DNA of 64,000 bases from Argentina anserina (Eukaryota; Streptophyta; Magnoliopsida; Rosales; Rosaceae), in assembly GCF_933775445.1 (NCBI RefSeq), contig NC_065876.1:1-64000 (forward strand), written 5' to 3'. How positions within the stretch are numbered: the first letter of the stretch is position 1; every line of letters begins with the position of its first letter. The notes beneath the pieces are model-generated. The model saw only the letters and a program-made list of their open reading frames with translations. It made no database searches and had not been told where the DNA came from. Of the stretch, positions 38,270 through 52,700 are shown piece by piece. Made by a program: the position numbers and the translations under genes.

Positions 38270-39455
38270 CCCACGTATATGTGCATCACATATTTTATGA
38301 GACATCATCTCCCTGTAAAAGTGTGGGCATCTAATATATGGCGGTATTACATTCCTCCTCGTTATTTTTTTTTGGTTTTGAGAATTATATTCGACCGGCT
38401 ACCTACTAATGATAGGATGCAAATATGTGGAATTCATGTGGTGTCTATCTGTCAGCTTTGTTATTGTTATGTTGAGACTTCTTTGCACTTATTTTTACAA
38501 TGTCATTTTTCTCAACGTGCCTGGAGGTGGCCGACAGTTCAGTTTGCCACTTCTTTTTCTACTTCAGCCTCTTTGATAGATTTTTGGGTAAGCTATTGTC
38601 GAAAACCTTTCTCCTCTCAACTTTATAATATGTGGCTAGTGACAGGCATGTTTACCTTCATGGCCTTATGGAAGGTTCATAATAGGCTACGGTTTGACAA
38701 TCGTCCCCCAATTTTTTTTAACTTGTGTTGCTCAATTCTGGCTTGGATTCGTCAAATTAGCCATTTTGCTCTTGGTCACTTTAAAGGTGTTCTTGATGCC
38801 CGTTTATTGGCCTCTATGGGTGTTGTTCCCAACCGTTGTAAGGATAAAAAAAAATACAACATGTTTTATGACATACACCAATTTATCATTGGGTTAAAGT
38901 TAACACTGACGGATTGGCTAAAGGTAACCCAGGTCCAGCAGCATGTGAGGGTGTTTTTCGGGATTCTTCAGGTGATTTTTAGGGGTTTTTTGTCAATCAC
39001 TTGGTTGGAATTCCTCTTTTTATTCAGAGCTTTTATATTGTGATTTTGGCAATTGAAATTGCTATTGCTAGAGGTTAGTTATACTTATTGTTGGAAAGTG
39101 ACTCTGTAAGTGTGGTGTCATGTTTTTCTTCTAAATCTTTTCTCTCCCCCGTGAAACTTAAAAGTCCGTTGACACAACTGTCTATCTAAAGTCCGTCAGA
39201 TGTCTTTTCGATGCAGTCATATATTCAGAGAATGAAATGCGGTAGTTGACAGAATGACCAATTTAGGCCTCACCAATGACTTTTTTGCTTGGTATGATAG
39301 CCCCCTAGTATGCTCGTTAAGTTTTTACAAACTGATTACTTGGAATTTCCGAATTATCAGTTTTCATAATAGAATTATCTACTTTCTTTTTATTTTTCTT
39401 TTGAGATTTCTCGGTAGGGTTTTAGTCTTACCCTACTTTATTAAATAAATATTAA
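38270..39455 (+). mobile_element. LINE 3' fragment (zf-RVT + RNase H-like)
   Basis: An open frame from 38279 to 39043 encodes the reverse-transcriptase zinc-binding region (VWASNIWRYYIPPR.., RLPTNDRMQICGI, CQLCYCYVETSLHLFLQC). RNase H-like sequence follows after frameshifts: LTLTDWLKV is near 38910, LLESDSVSVVSCF near 39100, and TNLGLTNDFFAWYDSP at about 39254-39300. It ends near an A-rich stretch at 39447-39460. The upstream reverse transcriptase and ORF1 are absent, so this is a 5'-truncated dead copy. Target duplications were not resolved. Confidence 0.82.
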
Positions 39456-40945
39456 AAAAACCGTCGTCATTCATGCAGACGCATGGAATCTCTAACAAAA
39501 AAAAAACTTATGAGCTTTGTCTAAAATTAAAATGCACCTTAGTCTGGCATGTTATTGAAGATTGGTAGAAGCTAGGTGACTTCTTCTACTGTAGAATTTC
39601 ACCACTTTAAACAGAGACTACAGATAATTTTTGACCAACTTCGATAGGTGAGTCCTGATAACAATAGGTTGGTAGGGTCAACTAAATATATCCTATATAT
39701 AATATTCTTAAGGAAATTCTAAAGAAACTGCTATCCTTATCTAATTATATCCTGCATTACAAAGGTTATGTTCTGTATTCCTGAAATGATATAAAGGTGA
39801 GGAACTAAAAGGTACAGAGGAGACCTCCCCACTAGTTTTAGCCGTATTCATGAAGCATCTTCTCAGATGGCATAGTTTATCTAGGGATTTGTACACGGTG
39901 AAGTTAAGACGGTGATAAGTTATATATGTAAGATTTGTCTTACTCGTGATTTTTTATTATTTTACAAGAGATTTTATCGAAGTTGAACTAGAATAAATCC
40001 CATATCCACTTTTTTTTATAGGGTATCCCTAATATTCACATTTTTGTTATATAATCCTATACCAAAGACAGAGATTAAAGCCTTTAATAAATAAATACAC
40101 AGAGATTAAAGCCATAGCTAGTTTTGACATGTGATATCGTTCCATTGTTATTCTTATCAATTTCGATAGTGAATATGATTATTCTTGAGTTTTATGTCTG
40201 AACTTGCTATTGATGGTTGTTATAGTTTTACTACTTGTGGTTGAATCAGATTGTCTGGAACGCTGTTGTACCTTGAATTGAGGAGTCTGTTTGAATCTGA
40301 TTGTCTGGAACGCTGTTGTACCTTGAATTGAGGAGTCTGTTTGAATCTGATTGTCTAGACAGATTAAATGCTTAATAATTGAAGAAAGTAGAATCTTTAC
40401 GACACTGCTTCTCAGATTTTGATGTCTGATATAGTCCAATCCGTCATCCAGTTGCTCGGTTTGTTTTTCAGGAATGTGATCTTATCATTTGGTTAAAAGA
40501 TGATGTTTGATATCATGTGTGATTTCTAAGGCAGTTATGCTCATTCCCGGGCAGTCTGGGTTTTGTCTAATCACTCTAATGGCAATGTCCCCCTACGTCT
40601 TTAAAGCTTCAGATTGCTATAAAACCACCATCTGTTGTTGATAAAGAAAATTATCCTTTTGATGCATTCTTTGATCAAAGTAAGAAATGTTTTCAATCTG
40701 TTGTTAGTGGTGTATGACTATAACTTATCAACATTGTTTTAAATTCAGATCGACAATGAGAACTGATCAACGTTGGTCTGGGACACAGACTTTTCTGAAG
40801 CTCTCGGACCCTTGTATATAACGCAAACCACAGCATAGCCATAAACAGACCTCCGACACCAAAAGCAACTTAGCTGCATGTGCCCCTATTACTGTTATAA
40901 CAATCCTTCAGCCTATACTGCTGCATGCCTCTATTAAATCTATTA
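39456..40945. other. Intergenic region
   Basis: AT-rich and without a recognised gene. It contains an exact 50-bp tandem duplication at 40251-40350 (unit starts TTGTCTGGAACGCTG). Confidence 0.5.
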
Positions 40946-41510
40946 TTCTTATCAATGATGTTGCAAATTTGCAATGTTTTGCCAGGTTGATCGCAGACGG
41001 CCTTTGAATTGATCTTGCCCGGCCATGGCAGGTACCCAACAAGTTTTTTGGTATGTTAATTTGCAATTTATGTGCGTTTTAGCATACTTGCAGTTACACC
41101 ATTTTCCTAGATTGGCTCTTCTGGATAATCATTTAAGTATAGTTATTATTCTCTTCAATCAGGTTGATTCATCCAACGTATCTTATGTACAATGATTTTC
41201 TCCGCATAAGCTTTTCATTTGCACATGGATTCATCTGACTTTTCAATCGTTTTCACTTATCAGGTTTTGGTCTTCAATGAATTTGGTCAGAAACAAATAT
41301 ATATGTAATGGCATGGGTTGTTTATCCATAAACAGTTATTTTCAATAGATTTATTTACGCACTAGTGATATCCATTAGGAACTTCTGTGTCTTATGTTAG
41401 TATTACTCTTACATGGAATTTTCTATCCAAAAAAAAAATTCATACATGGAATTTAATCTTCTCATTCCCTTTTTGACTTTTTGGCATACGACCTTTATAT
41501 TGGAATTTTT
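40946..41510. repeat. 565-bp direct repeat, copy A
   Basis: From TTCTTATCAATGATG to ATTGGAATTTTT. It is near-identical to 48190-48754; the visible differences are single-base length changes in a C run and an A run. It lies about 290 bp upstream of the FRA3-type start codon and may overlap its leader or promoter. No TG..CA ends, PBS or PPT were seen, so it is not an obvious LTR. Confidence 0.95.
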
Positions 41511-41802
41511 TTTGCCCTCCTTGATCCATTTTTTCCGCGAGTTCTCTTTGCCTTCCTTGCCAACTAACTCAAAACGTTTAGACCCTTTCTTCCAATCGTT
41601 TCTGGGTTTCAACGTGTTTTCGATCAGATCGTGACCATCAACCATTTCCTATAGTATTGATCAGCTTCTTGTGTAGCACGTCTGACCAGTGACCATCCAA
41701 AATGATCGACATTAATGTCAAATCATTTACGCTCATGATATGAATGCAGGTAGCTTAGCTAGCAAGCCAAGAACATAGCTCTTCTTCTAAACGTAGAAAA
41801 GT

Positions 41803-44800
41803 ATGGACGAAAGGAGTGAGGATGAGGACAGAGATGCACTGGCAGGGTTAAGCTCCGCTCCTGCTCCGCCCCGGAAATCGCACTCATTGAGCCAGCAACT
41901 GCGTGGAACCACAGCTCAGAAACGGCACCAACTACGCAAGCATAGCCTCGATGACGTGCAGGTACCCAAGAACGTTGTTAATGCCGACCCCTACTACGAT
42001 TCTTCGGACGATGATTTCTTTCCTTACTCCTCCAACACCACCACTTCGTCATCCAACGTTCCCATGAGTGCTGAGGAGTACGTCTCCTCCTCGCAGAGAT
42101 TAGACCAAGGCCTGTGCATGGAGGGTGGTATCGATCATCATGATGCCGGCAGCGCCAAGGAAAGCCAGCCATTACCTGAATTCATAGGGAGTGGCGGTGG
42201 AACAGGAATCTTTAAGTTTCCAACGCGAGCTGCAGTGCATCCAGGTAGGCCTCCATGTTTGGAGTTGAGACCACACCCTTTGAGGGAAACTCAGGTAGGG
42301 AGGTTCCTTAGAACCATTGCGTGCACCGAGACACAACTGTGGGCTGGTCAGGAGGGTGGAGTCAGGGTCTGGAATCTTAAGGATGTATTTGAACCCGGGT
42401 GCGGTCTTGGAGGCAGGGTCCTGAGGGGTGATGAAGATGCAGCGCCTTACTATGAATCTGCAAATACCTCTCCTGCCATGTCTTTGATGGTTGATGTGGG
42501 GAATAAGTTGATTTGGTCTGGGCATAAGGATGGAAAGATTAGATCGTGGAAGATGGATCAGCCTTTGGACGCTTCTACTCCTTTTAAGGAAGGGCTTTCA
42601 TGGCAGGCGCACCGCGGTCCTGTTCTTGCCATGGTTATGACTTCTTATGGTAAATTAACTTACAACCTTTACTATCCATAACATTACTTTATATCTCAGT
42701 GTTTTTCTGGTGTCATGTCAGTTCCTTTCGTTTATGAGACTGTATGTTGATCTGATTGCAAATTACTCCAGGCCAGAATTTATGCATTATATGTGTAACT
42801 GTTGTGCAGCAGTTCCCAATTTTAACAAATCTCTGATATCATGTTGCTGTGATCCAGGTGATATGTGGTCAGGTTCTGAGGGTGGTGTTATTAAGATCTG
42901 GCCATGGGAATCCCTTGAAAAATCTCTTTCTTTGAAGCCGGAGGAAAGACACATGGCAGCTTTACTGGTGGAGAGGTCATGCATTGACCTCAGGAGCCAG
43001 GTTACTGTAAATGGTGTTTGCAGTATATCTTCTCAGGATGTGAAGGGTTTGTTATCTGATTATTTTAGAGCAAAAGTTTGGTGTACTGGGTCCATGTCTT
43101 TCTCATTGTGGTTAGTATTTGATTTGATCCGTAGTTTACATGTTATGACTGTTTTTTGGCTAAAAAACATAATCTGCATCCTTGTGGATTGCCAATGATT
43201 TGGTCATTATCAACATAATGATGATTACATCGCACAAAAGTCAATTTTCATTGAAAATTTGAAATAAAATGTGTAAAGATATGTGATGTTGATTTACCTG
43301 GCTCCAGGGATGCTCGTACACGAGAGCTTGTAAAAGTGTTTAATATAGAAGGTCAGATTGAGAATAGAGTTGACATGTCGTCAGTGCAGCAAGAACAAGC
43401 ATCAATGGAAGATGAGATGAAGGTGAAATTCGTTTCAAATAAGAAGGATAAACCGCATGGCTTCTTGCAACGGTCACGCAATGCTATAATGGGAGCGGCA
43501 GATGCTGTTCGCCGAGTTGCAACCAGAGGGGCAGGGGCATTTGTAGAAGAAACCAAGAAAACGGAAGCACTGGTGCTAACTGCAGATGGCATGATATGGA
43601 GCGGATGTACAAATGGTTTGTTGATACAGTGGGATGGGAATGGAAACCGTGTTCGAGATTTTAATCACTTCTCTTCGGCTGTCCAGTGCTTTTGCACTTT
43701 TGGGGCACGTATATATGTAGGATATGTGAGTGGTCACATTCAGGTCTTGGATCTTGAGGGAAATCTGATTGCAGGATGGGTTGCACACAGTTGTCCAGTC
43801 ATAAAATTGGCAAGTGGAACTGGTTGTATCTATAGCTTGGCTACTCATGGTGGTATACGTGAATGGAATATCAAATCTCCAGGACCTACTGATGACATAG
43901 TACGTTCTGAATTGGCTGCCAAGGAAAGTTCATACACTAGAAGAGACAATGTCAGAATTTTAATTGGCACATGGAATGTTGGTCAAGGAAGAGCATCTCA
44001 TGAGTCCCTCATGTCATGGTTGGGTTCTGCTGTGCCAGACGTTGGTATTGTAGTTGTTGGGTTGCAAGAAGTAGAAATGGGTGCAGGTTTTCTTGCAATG
44101 TCTGCGGCGAAAGAAACTGTAAGATCTTTGCTCGATCGATCAATTAGAGATGATTGTGGATTGATTATGGTTAACTACTTGAGTGAATGCGAATAATTTG
44201 GCTAACAAGTTGTCAATCATTCTTTCAAGTAGTTTAAACTCTGGTTTATATATATTGTAGATAATAGGAAAATAACAATTAAGTCGTAGATAGATGTATA
44301 TCATCTCTATTCTTTGTGTGTGTACATTCAATTTATCAACCACTTACTATTGCACTTGTAGGTAGGGCTTGAAGGGAGTTCTGTCGGGAACTGGTGGCTG
44401 GATAATATAGGAAAGGCTTTAGAAGAAGGAAAAACTTTTGAACGTATGGGTTCTAGGCAGCTAGCAGGCTTGCTCATATCTCTTTGGTAAGTGATTAGCG
44501 TGAAGGAAACTCTGGGCTCACCTAATGTAATATATGCCTGCATCATATCCCATGTTTTGATATATCCATATATATGGATCATGTTATTCATTTGTCCTCA
44601 TATTTGACTTAATTATTAGTTGATACTGCTCATTTAGGGTAAGAAAGAACCTTAGAACCCACGTCGGAGATATAGATGCTGGAGCAGTTCCATGCGGCTT
44701 TGGTCGAGCCATTGGTAACAAGGTTCGTATATCTCCATTCATAGTGCTCAATGTTGAATGTATAGTCTTGTACTCGTATATCTTTCATATTATTTATTTA

Positions 44801-46817
44801 ATGCACAAATTAGATTGCTTCGGCACCCTTGCAAGTACTGGTTGATTATTAATTCTTAGAAATGGAATAGTAGAAACAAATTCAGTACCTATGAGTTTAT
44901 GATAGTGAGCAAGCTCATTATGATGTCAACCAGGGAGGTGTGGGTTTGAGAATCAGAGTCTATGATCGGATAATGTGCTTTGTGAACTGTCACTTGGCTG
45001 CACACTTGGAAGCTGTCAATCGCCGCAATGCTGATTTTGATCACATTTATCGAAATATGGTCTTCAATCGATCATCTCTACTTAACACAGCAGCTGGTAT
45101 GATAGCATACCTGTTTTTGTCTTGCTCTCTTGCCTTCTCTACATATTTATTTTGGCTGCTTTACTCTTCTGGCTTGCCATGGGTCCTCTGTCTTGCAGCA
45201 GGTGTGTCTACTACTGTCAACACAGTTCGGACTACAAATGTATGTACTTGTTCCATTCATTTGTATATAATTCCCTTATCTACCTTAAATTCTTATCTTA
45301 ATTAGCCAAGAATACTTACAAGAAGTTGGGACTTTAGGCTGCAGGCAATAACTCTGAAGAAGCAGCAAGACCTGAATTAGCCGAAGCTGATGTGGTTGTT
45401 TTTCTGGGTGATTTCAATTACCGACTGTTTGGTATATCTTATGATGAAGCAAGGGACTTTGTTTCCCAAAGATGCTTTGACTGGCTCAGAGAAAAAGATC
45501 AGCTTAGAGCAGAGATGAAAGCAGGGAAAGTATTCCAAGGGATGCGTGAGGCACTCATCAGATTCCCTCCAACTTACAAGTTTGAAAGACACCAAGCAGG
45601 TTTAGCAGGTATTTGACAATGCATGAAAGTACGTACTATTAGTTTCTGAATTAGCTAGCTTGCTATTTGAGCTTTTGGCTTGTTCATGTATATACTCAAA
45701 ACTCATTGATCCATATCCAAATAATATATAAAGGTAATTGACCATTAAGAACACCTGCATAAGCTTTGTGTCAACAACTTGACAACAAATTTAAATATAT
45801 GCATCTTTTCTAGGATATGACGCTGGTGAGAAGAAACGAATTCCTGCCTGGTGTGACAGAATAATATATCGTGATAATCGGTCAGTTCAAGTGTCCGAGT
45901 GCAGTTTAGAGTGCCCTGTCGTCTCAGCAATTTTACAGTAAGCTCCTATGACTTGAAAATATAAATGTTAATACTGCCTTCTATTCTTCAACTTCTTATT
46001 TTTCTCAAAGTTTGTCCATCAACTTTGAAATAGGTATGATGCATGCATGGATGTAACTGACAGTGATCACAAACCCGTCCGGTGTAAATTAACTGTACAA
46101 ATTGCCCATGTTGATAGATCGGTAAGAAGAATGGAGTTTGGGGAAATCATTAGATCCAATGAGAAAATCAGGTCTATTCTTGAAGAACTTAATTATGTTC
46201 CTGAAACTACTGTGAACACAAACAACATAATCCTCCAAAGTCAGGATACATCCATACTGCGTATCACCAATAAATGTATGAAGGATGTGGCCATTTTTAA
46301 AATCATTTGTGAAGGTCAGTCCACTGTCAAGGAGGACGGAGAAGAGGCCGATTATCGCCCAAGAGGTGCGAACGGACTTCCCAGATGGCTTGAGGTACAA
46401 AATTAACAACTTTTGGCCTGCAGCTGCTTCATGTGGCTAGATTTTATTTATTTCCATCTTTAATTGAATTCTTGACTTTAGGTCACACCAGCAGCTGGCA
46501 TGATTAAACCTGATCAATCTGCGGAAGTGTCGGTTCATCATGAAGAGTTCCATACTTTAGAAGAATTTGTTGATGGCATCCCTCAGAATTGGTGGTGTGA
46601 AGACACTCGCGATAAGGAAGTGATTTTGCAGGTGAATGTCCAAGGTAGCTGCTCAGCGCAAACGTACACTCACCGAATCCGTGTCAGGCATTGCTTCTCA
46701 GCCAAGACAGTACCTCGCATTGACATTAAATCCAACAGCTCTAGAAGAGGCCAGGGAAGTCCAGTTCACAAGCAACCTGCTAACAGTTCAAGTGAAACTA
46801 ACATAAAAAATCATTGA
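41803..46817 (+). CDS. FRA3: FRA3-type WD40 / type II inositol polyphosphate 5-phosphatase
   Basis: Eleven exons: 41803..42649, 42858..43110, 43308..44118, 44362..44486, 44638..44722, 44934..45096, 45202..45239, 45338..45608, 45814..45937, 46034..46394 and 46482..46817. All phases match, giving 1137 aa. A Ser/Asp-rich N terminus precedes WD40-type repeats (about 150-570: [55 protein letters not shown]). The catalytic domain spans about 580-925, with [38 protein letters not shown] (about 797-805), RIPAWCDRI and [10 protein letters not shown]-terminal domain follows. The layout and length match plant FRA3/5PTase12-14 proteins, which remove the 5-phosphate of phosphoinositides and inositol phosphates and affect secondary-wall and actin organisation. 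No lesion was seen. The exact paralogue is not settled. Confidence 0.93.
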
Positions 46818-48189
46818 AACTGGCCATTATCAAACACAAATAGCTAGTTTCATGTAGCTAGACACATTGCCTGGTAGGAGAGACAGAGTGAAGACTGAAG
46901 ACAAATTTAATCTGATGCCAAGTGCGCGGATGCTTCTGCTAGAAATCGTAGGCCAAGAACTTGGTATTTGTATATATTCACTCATAGAGCCGACCTGTTA
47001 TGCATGACTCAATCAGCAGTATAGAACAGGTTTTAGTTTTATATGAGTAGCGTGCAACATCATTTTTTCTCAATATCAACAGGGTTAATTCTTTCCTTTT
47101 TCTTTTTCTTCCGGAAGGACAACAGGGTTCATTCTTTACCTCAAAAGTTTAGTCAAGCAACATTGATTTTTAATTTACTTTCTCATAACAGGTTTGATAG
47201 AAATGGCATTCGTTCTCTTGGTAATATGATACAGGATCATCTCATTCATCTGTGATCTCAAATTTCTGTTATAACAATAGAACCATAATTCTATTTTCTT
47301 TCAGACAGCAAAGAGAGAAATTAATTCGAAAATAGGTATTCCAAAATGAAAAGCCATTTACATAAAAAAGACTGAAAAGAAGTTAAACCCTAAAAAATAA
47401 AAAAAATTACGGAAAAGAAAAGAGTCTTTATAGAGCAACGCTAAATTGCCGACATTGTTTGGTTTGAACTTTGAAAAATAAATAGTCAGAGGCTCCCGCA
47501 TAAAAATCTTCTACATCCTTCCACATGAGACTGGTTCAGACCCATGATGACCCCTATAACCAGGTCTGATTGAAATGGCATGCATCATACAGTTTTATGC
47601 TTACATGATGATCAAAGATAAAAAAAAAAAAACTATGCTTGATATCATCAGTGTTAATCAAGCAAACTAGTCTCGTTCCGTGCGATCCACATATTTTCAT
47701 CGTATGAGTTTGCACAATTTCATTCAAGTATTTACGTAATTCTATTTACCCCGAGAGATAATTTTGACAAAAAACAAATTGGTTAAACATTTGTGGTTTT
47801 ATGTAATTATCTTATTGTCTTATGTGTGAGTGTAAAATTACAAAGGCGTATATTCAGAAATTCATATTTTGGTGATTTTCTTGAGCGCTCGCTTTATAAT
47901 AGTAGAGATAGGCCTTATGTAACTGCCAGCGATTTAATTTTCAGAAATCCCTACAATTGTCCTCCTCCTATTATCATCATTCTCTCTGTTTTTAATTTCT
48001 TTAACTTCATTGTTTAGATAACTGAATTATTTATTTCTTCATTTGTGTTAGCAGCAATCCAATTGGAACGGTCTACATGGGATCAATTTATACAGTTTTA
48101 TTCAAGTGTCATAGTTTCTTGATGAATCAACCATCGTAGTTGAAGTAGCAAGTTTCCACTTTTGTTTTTCTCTTCCTTTTGCGTCTTTG
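46818..48189. other. 3' UTR and intergenic region
   Basis: Downstream of the FRA3-type gene. The first 200-400 bp is probably its 3' UTR. The remainder is AT-rich with no recognised gene. Confidence 0.5.
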
Positions 48190-48754
48190 TTCTTATCAAT
48201 GATGTTGCAAATTTGCAATGTTTTGCCAGGTTGATCGCAGACGGCCTTTGAATTGATCTTGCCCGGCCATGGCAGGTACCCAACAAGTTTTTTGGTATGT
48301 TAATTTGCAATTTATGTGCGTTTTAGCATACTTGCAGTTACACCATTTTCCTAGATTGGCTCTTCTGGATAATCATTTAAGTATAGTTATTATTCTCTTC
48401 AATCAGGTTGATTCATCCAACGTATCTTATGTACAATGATTTTCTCCGCATAAGCTTTTCATTTGCACATGGATTCATCTGACTTTTCAATCGTTTTCAC
48501 TTATCAGGTTTTGGTCTTCAATGAATTTGGTCAGAAACAAATATATATGTAATGGCATGGGTTGTTTATCCATAAACAGTTATTTTCAATAGATTTATTT
48601 ACGCACTAGTGATATCCATTAGGAACTTCTGTGTCTTATGTTAGTATTACTCTTACATGGAATTTTCTATCCAAAAAAAAAAATTCATACATGGAATTTA
48701 ATCTTCTCATTCCTTTTTGACTTTTTGGCATACGACCTTTATATTGGAATTTTT
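48190..48754. repeat. 565-bp direct repeat, copy B
   Basis: Partner of 40946-41510, same orientation, 7,244 bp apart. It lies about 1.0 kb upstream of the metallophosphoesterase start. Confidence 0.95.
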
Positions 48755-49747
48755 AATGGCATATTCTTTTTTTTTTGAGTTTACTGTTTTATAGGTGATT
48801 TGTCTTTGCTTTCCGGATTCGAATACTGAAAATCAAATTTACGCGCATTGGCGACCTCTCGCACGCACATAGAAAACTGAATAACGCAAAACACAACTTA
48901 GTATATGAATACCGCAAGAGTTAAGTAAACTATAAGACAACCAAATAATACACATCGCTTAAAACGCAACATGATGAGACGAGGGAAGCCAATGCATAGG
49001 TCAATGTTTAGTCTAAAAAAACTAAATAAACGCACGCGCAAGTGCGACCAATACACAAGCGCATCGCGCGTGTAGGAATGTTAGTATATATATACACGCA
49101 CATGTATAGCTAGCATTTTGGTAAATTCAGTATTTTCCAAAAACCAATTAACTTTAATCGGTATCTTTCGGCTTTTCCGATTCACTGAAATTCAGTCAGC
49201 CCCAACTTCTAGAACGGTGCTATAGACTTCAGGATAGTACTCCAGTGACCAAAAGCTAACACAAGACGGCAGTTCTATTCTATTCTAATCCTCTGTTTTG
49301 TTTCCATCGCGTGCATACATTCAGCCATTCAGGGATAACCCAGCTTTGGTTTCTCGAAACTAGAATCGCTCTGCGTCCGGCGGCCCTTATAAGGTTTACA
49401 ATTTTGCATTCTCACCCAATTATCGTCTTCTTCTTCTGATCTGACAGATTAGGTGGTGGACTGCAGCTGTGTAAGCAAATTTATGTTTGAACTATCAACT
49501 TCATTCAAAGACTGAGATTTTAGGGATATCCATTGTTTTGAAACATATAATTTAGCTTACCACAAGTTTTGATTCCATGGATTAGATGGAACAAACAGTA
49601 GGGATTTAACTTAGAATAGATTCAGTTGCAACATCTGCGTTTTGTTGTTTTGTTTCTTTATGGGAAGATGAGATGAGACGAGTTACCTGAGCTTTCAGTT
49701 GTATTATTGCATATCAGAAGTCAAGCTCTGCAGTTTCACTTGTACAC
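48755..49747. other. Intergenic / promoter of the metallophosphoesterase gene
   Basis: AT-rich, with a patch of CG-containing words (cacgcgcaagtgcg, 49034-49049; gcatcgcgcgtg, 49060-49071). 49250-49747 is the likely promoter and leader; an untranslated first exon and intron are possible. No other gene was recognised. Confidence 0.45.
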
Positions 49748-52700
49748 ATGGTACCAATTGTTGCCGTATCATCTTGCTTGAGCTTATCACAATACGGTTA
49801 TCATTCAAACTACGTGTCGAAACATGTATCATTAAGTAAGTATAGCAGAGACATAAGGAGGGGTTGCATTACAAGGTCTCAAATTTTGCCTTCAGCTCTT
49901 GGAGATGCTGATGGGTTACGTGTTTTTGTGCTGTCTGATTTGCATACTGACTATACGGAAAATATAAAATGGGTCAAGGACTTGTCGTCTGTCAGATACA
50001 AGAATGATATTCTTATTGTTGCTGGTGATGTTTCTGAGACACAAGAATTTTTTGATGACCATGTCTCTCTTGAAGAATAAATTTGAACATGTCCTCTATG
50101 TTCCAGGGAACCATGACATATGGTGCCGTCGCGAGGCAGAAATCTATGTGAGCAATGCTGTTTATTTTCTTTTATAGTGTTTGAACTACATTCTGTTCAG
50201 TATTTCTCATCAGTTAGCATCGTAATGTATATACATCTTTATGTGTTATGTGTCTTTAAGAGTATATATATGTCAGCACAAACTGCAATACCAGCTTTCT
50301 ACCAAGTTAATATTTCACATATATATATATATATGGTTTAAAATATTAATTTATGACTCTTATCAATACTGTTTATTCAGCTTTCTTCACATGAATAGTG
50401 TGGAAGTTCCTACTTGTGAAAATTTATATGTGATTCTGTTTTTCAGCTTGATTCTCATCAGAAGTTAAATAAAGTGCTTGATGTGTGTAGAGATCTTGGA
50501 GTTGAGACCAATCCAATAGCTTTAGATGGCTTGGGAATTATTCCTTTGTTCTCATGGTATCATGAGGTAATTTCCCCTATGATATATTTGGAACTGAAAA
50601 TTTCAGCTCCCTGATTTTTTTGTTATGGATTAATTATTGTAATTAGTAATGCTCAGAATCACATTAACATATATAAATATATTTCATTATTGTGCTGAGC
50701 TTCGATAAGGAAGAGGAAATAACCAATATTCGCATTCCACCTTTAGAGATGGTAATTTATGCTTTTCGTCTAACTATTGTCATAGAACGATTTTTATGCT
50801 TCCAGCCAGTTCTGGTCTGGTCTGGTCTGATCTTTCTAAAAGATTAATGCGAGTCTTCACATCTAGGCATGCAAGGACTTCTCGGCATGTAGATGGTCTG
50901 GGGAACTATCAAATGGAGATATCTCGCTTGCTTTATATTTTGATGCAATGAATGATAAAAATCAAAACCTGATCGAGGAGATCCAGAACACATGTAGCCA
51001 GATAATTACCTTCTCTCACTTTGTCCCCAGGTCAGTATATTGTTATTTACTCTTCTGAGATAATAAAGTTTGACTGGTTGCTTTTGCACGTGATTACTTT
51101 GAAGTTTGAACGGCTTCCCAGATCATGTATGTTGTTGATTGCAATTTGTACTGAGTAGTAGAAAATTTAACCTATATAATATTCATAATCGTAATCTAAA
51201 TTGATGTGCTTCAGAACTAATTCAGCTCAAGTAATATGCCAATCAACTCAAATCACTTGTCAAATTTTATTTCCTTCCCAACTCCCAATTTCCTTTTCGT
51301 CATTATCCATAATATCTGGTCTCTGGTTTTGGGCTTTTGGTTTCAAATTCCAATCATGCATTGAAGCTCTGCCTAGTGGTGGCAACAATACTGGTGAGGC
51401 AAAGGTGGTTGCTACAAAATGTTGCGGTTATGTACATGGTGTTTCAGCATACTGTCAGCTTATGTGTTTAATTGTTTTGTTTTTATCTGGCCAAGCCACA
51501 TGCCTATGCACTCTTAAGCCTCAGATTTAAGAATCTATAACTTCACAGGCCTCCTCCACTGAGTTGAGGCATATGAAAGAAAGATCAATATGCAACTTTA
51601 ACTAAGATTCATTTTAGTTCTTCCCATTTAAAATACTGTTCTATGCTCTTGTCCTTCTTTCTAGTTTCGTTTTTTATACATCAATGTCGTCAAACTTTAC
51701 TCTATGTGGATCTTTGTTACTTGTGGTCGTTGAGAATAAAATTTGGAGTCCGATATTGAGAAATTTTTCCAATTCTCCTTCGAGGCACATCAACCTTTCT
51801 AATTAAAATTGACAGTTTGCTCAGACTACAAGAAGTCATATATGAATTTACTCTCTTGATTGTCATTATTCAGTTTTGACTGTCCATACAAATGTCATTA
51901 TTAGATATATTTTTCTTTGTCTAAAAACTATCAAATTAATAAGGTAATATTTGAAAGCTTTGGCCCAGGTTTCAATTTTCATTGCAGTAGTCCTCATCAC
52001 AAAAGCTTGGGAGCTTTAGTTGCTTGATTTGTTAGAATCCAAACTTGCTAGATATGAAGATGAGGACAAAACAATTTTCAAATCAACCACATATTTGAGT
52101 GTGCATCATTATTGTGTTCTTCTTCTGTATCTAATGTGTGAGTAAGTTTTTGGCTCCTCCTTCTTTGCTTTATAGTAGCTTGACAATGGCTTGCATACCA
52201 TGTGACCAGGCAAGAGCTGTGTCCAGAGAAGAGAATGCTATTCTATCCGAAGCTTCCAAAGATTATTGGCTCTGATAGTCTTGAAGCCCGTATAAGGTCC
52301 ATCCATGGGGTAAAAGGAAGTTCATCTGCATGTCATGTGTTTGGCCATACACATTTCTGCTGGGATGCTGTGCTTGATGGTGTCAGGTACATTCAACCCC
52401 ATTTGCATATTGTGCAGTAAATTTATTAGGAATATACTGCTTAAGAGAGAACAAAGGAGACGAGAGCCTGTAGAGAAATATAAAGTGCAGGAGAATGTCA
52501 ATAGAAATAATTAGTCAAAAAGAGGATATGATATGAAGCCGCTAATTAACTCAAGAAAATAGCAAAAAAAAAATTGCCACTGTTCTTCTTACAGCTATCT
52601 CTCTTGAGTTAAGACATTTTCTTATACATGTACTCAATACTATTCTTACATCGTTCAATGAGAGGATCCACTTTTTTTTTTCTCAGTACAGTTTAAAAGT

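Noticed and set aside
42172..42525. 117-codon open frame on minus
   Set aside because: Shadow of exon 1 of the FRA3-type gene.
40946..48754. 565-bp repeats as LTRs of an element carrying the phosphatase gene
   Set aside because: No TG..CA ends, PBS, polypurine tract or target duplication, and the enclosed gene has ten introns, unlike a retro-captured gene.
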